The translations under genes and the position numbers were made by a program. A stretch of 64,000 nt of DNA from Cryptomeria japonica (Eukaryota > Streptophyta > Pinopsida > Cupressales > Cupressaceae), in assembly GCF_030272615.1 (NCBI RefSeq), contig NC_081406.1:245451218-245515217 (forward strand), written 5' to 3'. A model generated the notes under the pieces. That model was given only the letters and a program-made list of their open reading frames with translations. It did not search any database and was not told where the DNA came from. Positions 21,024 to 30,576 of this stretch are shown one piece after another (within the stretch, counting starts at the first letter, position 1; each line of letters opens with the position of its first letter).

Positions 21024-22962
21024 AAGCTATAATGTCCCCACTTTGAAATTGAATTTAATAATAAAATTAAAATATTAAAAATTAAATTAAAATATAAAAG
21101 AATATAATTAAACATAATTAAAATTTAATTAAGCTAATGAATGGTCAAAAGACACAAAATAAAGAGTTGTGACTCCCTCAAACATGAGATACAAAAGGGA
21201 GAAGAGAACCTCATTTGAAAGGGGATAATTTGGGAATCAGAAGTGCAGATCTGATTGTGAAAGGTTGTGTCCCTTTCAAAGGGCAGAAATAATGAAGAGT
21301 TGCACTTTTTCAAAAGGGTGCTAACGGTGAAAGGGTGTGTCTCTTGCCAAAGGGCATACATGATGAAGAGGTGTGACCCCTCCCTCACATTGAGAGGTAT
21401 AAAGGAAAGGAATCAAAGGCATTCAGTAACATCACCATCGATCAAGGAGAAGACAGCAATTTGATAATGATATCAACTGGAGTATAGATCGATCCTAATA
21501 AGAACAGCTATTACAGTAGACTGATTTATTGGCAGTCATTAGATTATATCAACAATATTGGTAGCAGCAGATTGATATTTTGTATCCTACCGATGGAATT
21601 ATTTTTATTTATGATAATGCACAATCGAATACTGTCAAGAATAGAAGGCCAGTACATGGCATGTACTAATAAGCTATTCCAATTATTCCTACAGATCTAT
21701 ATCTGTATATATAGACTGATATAATATCAATAAGATTTATAATAATAAGAAATACAGATTTATGTGACAACTATACCTAATTTCTTTAAAACATATATCC
21801 ATTCATAATACATGAAAGATTACTATATTAATGGCCTATTCTTAGTTCATCATCTAATGGCTATGAGAGGATAGGTTGGTGTGTGTAGGGAAAGGCGAGT
21901 AAATGCAATCACAAGTGATGGTTAGCCCAAAACGGGTAGGGACGTAGTCCTAGGCCTTAAGGGAGCCTCCTTGTAGGTGGTGTTAGCACCCTACGACAGT
22001 AAATCCACATCCCTCATTAGGGTTAGGGAAGAAGTTAAGATGGGTGTAAATATAACAAATACTGAATGCATTATGAATAATAATTCATTCATTAATTTAG
22101 TAATATGAATTAAAACATAGTAATGCATAGTCATGTATGTCAACCTTTGGGAAACAAGCAGCCTCCTGATAGGAGACATTACAAAAGCTCTTCACAACTG
22201 ACTTCCGCACAACCTCAATATTAAATCTACTCACAAACCACCAATATTTGTTGCTTGTCAATTCACACTCCTTCCATGCCATCACTCATACATTTACACT
22301 CCTTCATATACAAGATTAATCATTAAAACCCTAAACTAGGTCGGCCACAAACAGAATGAACAATATTACACAAATTTGGCCACCATGACCAATAACAACA
22401 ATTGCGGTCCACTTCAAGTGATAAAGAGGACCCCGAAACATCATAACACATTCCTTCCAAACAATTGCAATGAACCCACACACGCTAATACATCTTCCGA
22501 AGTCGACATCAAATGAAATGTGTAAATAAACATTAAAACACATTAACTAGTCGACCCAAAAACAAATCTCCAATGCAAAGTTCACAATGCGGATCTACAC
22601 ATGCCAAGGTGAGACCCAAAACACTAACCAGAATCATCCTTCAAAGCAAACCTGGACCAAAAGAATATGATCTAATTACGAAACAACACCACAATCAACA
22701 GGAAACCAAACCAGCTAACAACACAAAACTCAGAGCATCATAACTCCACTTGCCAATCAAATCATCATTTGAAAACTAAATTTGAACACTGCACAAACCA
22801 CATGAACATGTCATCCAAACTATAGCACTTGAATCCACATATCCGAAAGCCACCAAGCATTCTCCGAACTTGTTCTAACAGACAACCTTACTATCAAAAA
22901 CATCAACAACCAACTATGTCATCCAAGCAATAGAGGACATGCAAATGTAATTGTGCAATATA
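21024..22962. other. unassigned sequence, possible LTR-like promoter region at 21030-21500
   Basis: From 21030 the DNA is AT-rich. It then holds two related ~50-bp units near 21255 and 21328 (GTGAAAGGKTGTGTC then AAAGGGCA...ATGAAGAGKTG) and a TATAAAG at about 21400. This could be the U3/R part of an unrecognised LTR. 21840-22962 shows nothing I can assign. Confidence 0.3.
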
Positions 22963-22967
22963 CACAA

Positions 22968-23916
22968 TGCTGAAATTAAATAGCTAGTTTGAATTATTTG
23001 ATGGCAAATATATATATTGTAATAACTTAAGTGATTACAATACTTGTAACTTGTAATAAAAAGGGCAGGCCCTATTTGGGCAATTGATTTAACTTGTAAA
23101 TTGTATATGGGTTCTAACCCATATGTAACTTGTAAATTCAAAATTATATCTTGGCACCAGAATATGCAAGGCCGACCAAGGTTTATTGTTGACATGAATT
23201 CATATATAAGTAAGATGACTTGAGGATCACAAATCATCAATCACAAGCAAATATATATCTCTCTACCTTATGTGATCTGCTTCCAGTTGCAATCATCATC
23301 ATCAGCAAAAGGATATTCATCAAGTGTGAGCGAACTTCAGCGAATTGGTTTCTTGTTGAAGCGAATCTGATCTAGGAGTGCAAATCTGTCCTAGGGCATC
23401 CAAACCTCATATACTCTATCGAATTTCTGTTCTTGTGGCTGGGCGAATTAGTATGGAATATGAGTTGTGAATCTACCTTATATCTGGGCGAACTATTAAT
23501 CATTCTGAGCTCCATTCCAGACCCGAATCTGATCACCATTGTGGAGCAGACTTGTGCCAATTATGGGCAACTATGTTGGGCGATATTGAGTTGTCTAACT
23601 CACTAATTTAGAGCAGCGATCATCCTCTTATGTGGTGTCAAAACCCTACTTGTGGGATCAGCGAATTAGGGCCTGCACATCAGTGATTTAGATTGGGCAA
23701 AGCTCTGCCCTAGATTGATGACTTAATCAGACAAGTGATCTGATCTTCATTGTACTTGTAATTTGCTCATGATTAAAGGATTTTGATCTGGACTTGATGT
23801 TGGGTTTTTCCTCCAAGAGGGAGGTTTTCCCAGGGTATTCTTGGTGTCTTGTCTCTTTTGTGTGATTGCTTTGTGTTATTTCTAAGTTATTCTAAATCTG
23901 ATCACTAAAATCAACA
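22968..23916 (+). repeat. element B 5' LTR
   Basis: It starts TGCTGAAATTAAATAG and ends AAATCAACA. It carries several GCGAA motifs between 23330 and 23480, and the two-box GGGTTTTTCC/GGAGGTTTTCCCAGGG motif near 23802-23840, shared in reverse with the solo LTR at 13354-14093. Confidence 0.92.
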
Positions 23917-23928
23917 TGGTATCAAAGC
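23917..23928 (+). other. primer-binding site of element B
   Basis: TGGTATCAAAGC directly abuts the 5' LTR end. It differs from the PBS of elements A and C by one base (AAAG for AGAG) and fits initiator tRNA-Met priming. Confidence 0.85.
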
Positions 23929-23998
23929 TTGGTTCGTAAATAGTTGTGATCAAATTTATCAATTTTCAGTCTAACCTATTGTTCAAAGTTCAGTTTTC

Positions 23999-25243
23999 AT
24001 GGCTTCTTATCTTAGGACTGAAGATAGGTTGGAAGGTTCTGTCAACTACACTTCTTGGAAGGTCAGAATAATGATGGCCTTGAATGACCTTGCTGAATAT
24101 GTCAGTGAGGATGTTGTTGAACCTAGTGGCGAAGAAGAAAAGGAAGCTTGGAAGAAGGACTACCAAGCACGAAGGATAATAATAGACTCTGTCAAAGATC
24201 ATATTGTGACAAGCATCTCCAAAATGAAGACTGCAAAAGAAATGTTTAGCACTTCGGAAAAGATGTATGAGATCAACAACACCAGTCATATACTATCATT
24301 AAGGCAACAGCTTAATCACATCAAATTAGAGAAGGAAGAACTTGTAGCTGCTTACTTCATGAGGATCTCTGAGCTAAAGGATCAGCTCTCTATTGTTGGG
24401 AAGACTGTTGAAGATAGTGACCTAACTATGATGGCTCTAAATGGTCTTCCTCCATCATGGGAACCTTTTGTTCAAGGAATCAGTGCAAGAGCTGAGCTTC
24501 CTCAATTTGATCGATTTTGGGGAGATTGCATTCAAGAAGAATCACGCTTGACTGCTAAAGGAAAAATCAGAAGCCCTCATGACAATGTTCATCATGTCCT
24601 CTCAGCTAAGGAGGAAGGTGGCCATTGGAAGAAGAATAACTTCAAAAGAAATAGAGATTTCAGACCCTCTGCTCTTGATTCAAGGAAGAAGCCAAGGGAC
24701 TTGTCTCACATCTGATGTTTCCGATGTAACAAGTATGGTCACTTTGCAAAGGACTGTCAATCCCAGCTCGAGCAAGGAGAAGCAAACCTAAATGAAGTCT
24801 CAGAACAACAGAATAATGAAGATTTCCTCTTTGTCTCAGCCTTGTCAAGCAATGTTCAATCAGATAGTAACACGTGGTTGATTGACAGTGGTGCATCTAG
24901 ACACATCACAGGCTATCGGGAACATCTCTTAGATTTGTTGGAGAAGGAGTCCAACCTTCATGTGACTATTAGTGACGATGCTCGTTATGCAGTAAAAGGT
25001 TTTGGCTCTACTTCGTTAAAATTAGATTATGGTATTTCCCTTCATCTCAGTAATGTTTTGTTTGTACCTGGAATAAAAAGGAATCTAATCTCTATATCTG
25101 CTCTAGAAGATAAAGGTTATCAAGTTGTATTTTCTGAAGGAAGAGTTCTTGCATGGCCTAAGGAGTCCAACCTCAAATTAGCTTGTGCCATTGGGATTAG
25201 ATATGAAAGCCTATACAAGCTTTCAACTCTCACTTTCAATTAA
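23999..25243 (+). pseudogene. element B gag-protease polyprotein, one in-frame stop
   Basis: The ATG at 23999 opens a copia Gag with the usual N-terminal pattern (LEGSVNYTSWKVRIMMAL) and capsid helices (LRQQLNHIKL, LNGLPPSWEPFV). TGA at 24713-24715 falls directly before the zinc knuckle CFRCNKYGHFAKDC. The same frame continues through the aspartic protease motif LIDSGASRHITG (near 24874-24910) and a protease C-terminal part (NVLFVPGIKRNLISISAL) to a TAA at 25241. The frame holds 415 codons including both stops. It ends about where the gag-pre-integrase domain would begin. The TGA could be a mutated arginine or tryptophan codon, or could separate Gag from protease by readthrough; the first is the simpler reading. 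Confidence 0.85.
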
Positions 25244-25650
25244 GGATATAGTTGATAGATTTTTAAACTATGCTATGGGTCCATTTCGTAAGTAAGAGTA
25301 AATCAACAAGTTTTATGAATTTATCACTTAGATAGGGATTAAAAGGGAGTTACATATTCCCCATAATCCTTAGTGAATGCATTATATTTAGTAAAGCTTA
25401 AACATATTGTTGTTTTCTAACCATTGATGTTGAAATCTGATTTACATCTAGCGTTGGATTTGAGGGGGTATGGCTAAACATTTGAATTCAAATCAGTTCT
25501 GAATTTATAATTGTTATATGATTATTACAAGGATATTCTTGATCATAATTCTATGTTTTATAATAAAACTAACATGTGTTCCTTGTTTCTTTAGAATATA
25601 CTTTGGCTAAGAGGGAGTTTTCAGCTCCTATGATACATTGTGTATATCTT

Positions 25651-25896
25651 CCACCCTCTGCGGAGTGCAAGGTGGGACCACCCTCTGTGGAGTGCAAGGT
25701 GGTAGTTTCTTTGAGGTATAATACCTCTCCCACCCTCTGCAGAGTGCAAGGTGGATCCATCCTCTGCGGGTGTGCATGATGGATATCATGGAAGGAATCC
25801 ATGACCGTATTCTTTGAATCCATCCTCTGCGGATGTGTATGATGGATATCTATGGTTGTATCTCAGATCTATCCTCTGTGGATGTGCATGATGGAT
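25651..25896 (+). repeat. six imperfect-palindrome repeats in element B's 3' untranslated region
   Basis: Three 25-bp units of the form CCACCCTCTG...GCAAGGTGG (25651-25675, 25678-25702, 25730-25754) are followed by three 30-bp units of the form ATCCATCCTCTG...GATGGAT (25755-25784, 25818-25847, 25867-25896). All six share the CCTCTGYGG core and have complementary ends, so each could fold as a hairpin. Confidence 0.9.
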
Positions 25897-25961
25897 ATCA
25901 TGAAAGAAGTCCATGATGTGTTATTACAATATATGGTTACTCGCTATAATCCTCCCTAGCT

Positions 25962-25970
25962 AAGAGGGAG
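25962..25970 (+). other. polypurine tract of element B
   Basis: AAGAGGGAG lies immediately before the 3' LTR, in the position where plus-strand DNA synthesis is primed. Confidence 0.7.
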
Positions 25971-26916
25971 TGTTGAAATTAAATAGCTAGTTCGAATTGT
26001 TTGATGGCAATATATATTGTAATAACTTAAGTGATTACAATACGTGTAACTTGTAATAAAAAGGGCGGGCCCTATTTGGGCAATTGATTTAACTTGTAAA
26101 TTCTATATGGGTCCTGACCCATACGTAACTTGTAAATTCAAAATTATATCTTGGCGCCAGAATATGCAAGGCCGACCAAGGTTTATTGTTGACATGAATT
26201 CATATATAAGTAAGATGATTTGAGGATCATAAATCATCAATCACAAGCAAATATATATCTCTCTACCTTATGTGATCTGCTTCCAGCTGCAATCATCATC
26301 ATCAGCAAAAGGATATTCATCAAGTGTGAGCGAACTTCAGCGAATTGGTTTCTTGTTGAAGCGAATCTGATCTAGGAATGCAAATCTGTCCTAGGGCATC
26401 CAAACCTCATATACTCTACCGAATTTCTGTTCTTGTGGCTGGGCGAATTAGTATGGAATCTGAGCTGTGAATCTACCTTATATCTGGGCGAACTATTGAT
26501 CATTCTGAGCTCCATTCCAGACCCGAATCTGATCACCATTGTGGAGCAGACTTGTGCCAATTATGGGCAACTATGCTGGGCAATATTGAGTTGTCTAACT
26601 CACTAATTTAGAGCAGTGATCATCCTCTTCTATGGTGCCGAAACCCTACTTGTGGGATCAGCGAATTAGGGCCTGCACATCAGTGATTTAGATTGGGCAA
26701 AGCTCTGCCCTAGGTTGATGACTTAATCAGATATGTGATTTGATCTTCATTGTACTTGTAATTTGCTCATGATTAAAGGATTTTGATCTGGACTTGATGC
26801 TGGGTTTTTCTTCCAAGAGGGAGGTTTTCCCAGGGTATTCTTGGTGTCTTGTCTCTTTTGTGTGATTGCTTTGTGTTATTTCTAAGTTATTCTAAATCTA
26901 ATCACTAAAATAAACA
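25971..26916 (+). repeat. element B 3' LTR
   Basis: It starts TGTTGAAATTAAATAG and ends AAATAAACA. It aligns end to end with 22968-23916, apart from scattered transitions and a 3-bp deletion in an AT run near the start. Confidence 0.92.
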
Positions 26917-27002
26917 CACAAAACATAGACATTGTATTCAAAATCATAACACATAATCTTTACATACCGAAGGAATGCAAGGCATTCTTCCATTGAGACA
27001 AA

Positions 27003-27260
27003 ACTCTTTTCGGCATAAATACTATTTCTTGCATATTGAAACTTCTACTATATCATCCTTTTGGAAACACTTCAACATCTCCACAATATCAGAACACATA
27101 AATACTCTTTCCTGCATATTGAAACTTCCACTAGACCATTCTTTCAACACCTTCACCAAACAACTCAACAATACCAGAACACTCACATAGTCACATCAAT
27201 GATAACACGGGACAGGTTGACATCAATGACAACACAGGACAGGTTCACATCAATGACAAA
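27003..27260. repeat. short tandem repeats
   Basis: Two ~55-bp segments beginning CATAAATACT.TTTC.TGCATATTGAAACTTC occur at about 27015 and 27100. Two full and one partial ~27-bp units with ACATCAATGA.AACAC.GGACAGG follow at about 27186-27260. A second partial copy suggests recent slippage. Confidence 0.65.
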
Positions 27261-27998
27261 AAAGCACAACTACTCAAGTTTCCACTAGCCAAGTGATGAC
27301 TAGACAAAAGAGTAACAAAGCATTGAAGGGCCCATTGAAATCTAAAATACATGCCATTGAATTTCAAATGGCTGCCAATAGAGTGTGTTGCCGGTAGGCC
27401 AAAGCTACTAGCACCCAAACAAACAAAAAATTGCTTTTTGCTTTTTGATGAAAAAAACACAAACACAATAAAATCCCAAAATAGCAGCAAAAAAACTCTT
27501 TTTTTTTTTGTTTTTCTTTTTTTAAAATAAAAAATTCTTAATACAAATGCACAGAAGAAAATAAAAGATCTATCAACTGCCAAGGCAAGTCATATGACCT
27601 TACGTTGCATGTCAAGGGCTTTAAAAAATGCTTTTGTTGTAACTTCTCGAGTTTTTGAGAATTGATTGTCAATCGATGAGTTTTCAACCACTCCATATAC
27701 AATGATGATGTTTGTTTTGTTCCAAGCTGCTTTGAAGATTTGCAACCTACAAAATCTTCAATCAAACCCTTCAGATAAAATTTTGGTTACTTGACTTCAT
27801 GGTGTCCGATTTGGATGAAACAAAAATCTAACCTAACTCGCTTGACTTTTATGAATGCAATAGAATAGTCAACTTCTTTCTCAAAGGTCTCCTACAATAG
27901 GTGATGTGGAATCACTCAAATTTGCATAATTAGAAAACTTGGTAACTAAAAACTAAAACAATGTCCCAAGTTGAATTAAAGTGTAACTAAATTGTCAT
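27261..27998. other. unassigned sequence
   Basis: The stretch holds a long T-rich run near 27490-27535. No coding feature is recognised. The 3' part lies on the internal side of the LTR edge at 28011 and may be internal retroelement sequence. Confidence 0.3.
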
Positions 27999-28560
27999 GC
28001 TATGATACCATGTCAGATATTGTAAATATATGCAACATAAATTTTCCTAACAACACTAATCCAATACACAAACAAGATTGGAATAATAGCATAACATTCC
28101 AATATTTGTGTACAAAATATGTAAAACAAAAGAACGTGACTACAATAAATAAAATTTGGAAATGTAACAAGTGTTCCAAAGAAAAATAGTAGACCAAAGG
28201 ACTAATTCAATAATTTGGAGTATCTTGATGAGGAAAATGGGACATTTAACAACCATTGGGTAAGGAGATGAATGAGATAAAATTAAAATTAATCTCATCA
28301 ATCAATGGAGCTAACAAGAGTTGACATGCGTTCTTATTTCCTAATTTACCCAACTGAAGATTTTAATTACCCTAAATTCAAATCTACAGAAGACAGGACA
28401 GAATTACAGATATTAAAAATAGGTAAAATGCCACGTTGAGGTGGCATGCGGTTGGATGAGGCCAAGTGCAAATGCCAGGTGCATTTGACAGAAACGGTGC
28501 CATAGGCCATGCTATTAAGCCATTATTCTGTTTGGTGAATTCACCTAATCGGAAAAAACA
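27999..28560 (-). repeat. LTR edge with PBS remnant
   Basis: The plus strand reads GCTATGATACCA (27999-28010), the complement of a one-mismatch tRNA-Met PBS, directly followed by TGTCAGATATTG. This is the layout of a minus-strand LTR terminus with its PBS, so the LTR lies to the right from 28011. Its far end is not fixed; 28560 is an estimate from loss of character. A repeated motif CCACGTTGAGGTGG sits near 28432. Confidence 0.4.
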
Positions 28561-28929
28561 ATAATATATACTCTCCTAAGGAATTGTCATATAATAATAA
28601 TAACAGTGGCGGTCCCAAGAGCATGATGGGTTCAAATCCCCAGTGGTAAGGTAGCTGGTAACTCTATCAGAAAGACACACAGCAAGTTTGTAGCATGATA
28701 GTTACGAGGCACATTTCAGTGCGAAACAAATTTTGAAGCCTGAAGAACATGGTTTATGTTACAAGGTACATTTTCCTGTGGCCCCTATTTACAATCTTTA
28801 GAATATGACTCAAGCGTAAAATACACCTCGTTAGAGGTAACTTATAACCTCGCCCGAAAGAGAGAGGAAACGAAGCTCCGGCTAATAAATAATTAGGGCT
28901 ATTTGGAGAAAAAAGTAAAGTGCACTTAC
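28561..28929. other. unassigned; contains a pol III B-box-like motif
   Basis: GGGTTCAAATCCCC near 28628-28641 matches a tRNA T-arm or B-box, but no cloverleaf can be drawn around it. It might be a degraded tRNA-derived SINE. If 28930-29137 is an exon, this is intron. Confidence 0.25.
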
Positions 28930-29137
28930 CTGATTGTTGGCTCTCCTGAAAGCGCAAGGCAGCTGCGTGAATCGCTTCTTGTAAAGCCAAATTTTGCAAG
29001 CGGATATTGTCACAACTGACATTGCATCTCACTGCGAGTTTGTATCTCAGCTTAGGTGGATTTACATGAATACCACTTTGCCCGGGAAAATTCCATGGAC
29101 ATGTATTGGCGATAAAGATTACAGCGCCTATAGCCAT
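28930..29137 (-). CDS. candidate first coding exon of an unidentified host gene
   Basis: On the minus strand an ATG at 29137 opens about 69 codons with no stop and ends at a consensus splice donor, CAG|GTAAGT (exon edge 28930). The product starts MAIGAVIFIANTCPWNFPG and ends with an amphipathic-looking helix, LQNLALQEAIHAAALRFQES. An N-terminal hydrophobic segment could be a signal or membrane anchor. I do not recognise the family, and no further exon is identified to the left, where introns may be long. Base composition is less AT-rich than its surroundings. It could also be a gene fragment carried by repeats. Confidence 0.35.
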
Positions 29138-29209
29138 GATGGTTATGAGAAAGCACCTCTATGTGGCAACCTTCTGGTACTCTTTCTTGCGCTATCCATA
29201 CCTCTCCTA

Positions 29210-29481
29210 TAAAAAAAATAATAAATAATTAAAAGTAAAAAAATCCCTTTCTAACACTTAAAAGAATTCAAAAGAATCTCCTTCCTATAAATTTATTAGG
29301 TATTTTTTTTTTTTTCAAATTTTGATACTTAAAAATTGTTTGTGATTTTAAACAAATGTCATGACGAGTATCTTTATGGTACCCTTTAGTATAATAATAA
29401 TAATAGTAATAGTAATGATATTATATATTTATATTATTTATATATTATGTACTAGTATAGCTATCTTTAGAAAAATATAAG
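29210..29481. other. AT-rich spacer with a trinucleotide microsatellite
   Basis: AAT/AGT triplets repeat near 29390-29420, amid poly-T and AT-rich DNA. Nothing is coded. Confidence 0.5.
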
Positions 29482-29486
29482 TAAAG

Positions 29487-30571
29487 TGTTAGGAATCGGA
29501 AGGCAACTGAGGGGGGGCGGGGGGGGGGGGGGGATGAATCAGTTGTATATGAATTTCAACTCAACTATAACTTAATTAAACTTGATACTTAATATCGGTA
29601 AACCAAATTTATTAACGGTTAACAGATTAACAGTTAATATCAATACTGATGAAGCCTAAAGCATGAAACAAAAAGAGAAACAACATCCACAACACATAAC
29701 ATAGAGATTTTGACGTGGAAACCCTGTAAGGGGAAAAACCACGGTGGGAAACCTTACTCACAATCAGATGATACTACTGCAGATAGTATGTGTATACAAA
29801 TGGGGTCTGCACATGCAGAAAGGCCAACCGCCTAGAGCACACTGCTCAAATGGGAGTCGCAATGACTACAGTAGGATGGTTAAATCCTAGAATAATGTAC
29901 TGCTCAAAATAGCATCTCCAATGTTGGATTCCGTACTGGTTAAGCTCTGATAAACACCTTCAAACCTTCCTTGAACCTTCTCTATGGTTTGCTCATATGA
30001 TCTTCAATATTCGCGCATACCATGTTACAATACCATAACCTTACATACCATATCCCATATCTCATCAATTGAGATCTTACATATATACAAAACTTAAGAC
30101 CAAATGTGTAGGTTGGCTCCCTTAGAATATTACAATTGAATCAATTACAAATAAGTCAAGATGTGATGCATCATGTCGGCTCAATACATCTACAACAATA
30201 TCCAATCAATAAATCATCTCCATAATGTGTCGTGCTGATCTGGAATAGATAACGCATACCGGTCCATAACCTAGACCAATTTGTCGATAACAACAAATAT
30301 GTCAAGTCGATTAGACCAATAACTAGAACACCAAAACCAAGTATCCAAACCATGTCTTCGACATAATCAAGTGATCTACAGATGATAACAAGTCATCATC
30401 AATGTTGGTGAACCATATAACCTGTCGGTGAACAATATACCGGTGACTATGCATAAGTCACTGAACTTGCCGGTGAACACAATGTGTCGGTTCAACATAA
30501 CCATAGATCTCCAAAAGGATAAGTGTTGACATCAATGATAAAACTAATGCAACACATCCATAATACCAACA
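29487..30571 (-). mobile_element. solo LTR with target duplication TAAAG
   Basis: The 1,085-bp unit starts TGTTAGGAATCGG and ends ATACCAACA on the plus strand. TAAAG flanks it on both sides (29482-29486 and 30572-30576). It shares with elements A and C the G-run before GAATCAGT, the GTGGAAACCCTGTAAGGG block near 29715-29735, and CCGGT-rich sequence. There is no internal region, so two LTRs recombined to one. Confidence 0.88.
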
Positions 30572-30576
30572 TAAAG

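Larger units (their letters stand above)
22968..26916 (+). mobile_element. element B: non-autonomous copia element with gag-protease only
   Basis: LTRs at 22968-23916 (949 bp) and 25971-26916 (946 bp) bound a 2,054-bp internal region. The flanks carry a perfect 5-bp target duplication, CACAA (22963-22967 and 26917-26921). The PBS is TGGTATCAAAGC at 23917-23928 and a purine tract (AAGAGGGAG) precedes the 3' LTR. The only coding part is gag, zinc knuckle and protease (23999-25243). Integrase, RT and RNase H are absent. I count roughly 35 differences between the LTRs, mostly transitions, so about 4 percent divergence. This is a structurally complete but pol-less element that would need enzymes in trans. 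Confidence 0.92.

Noticed and set aside
28620-28650. Possible tRNA gene around GGGTTCAAATCCCC
   Set aside because: Only the T-arm-like motif is present. No acceptor, D-arm or anticodon arm could be paired around it.
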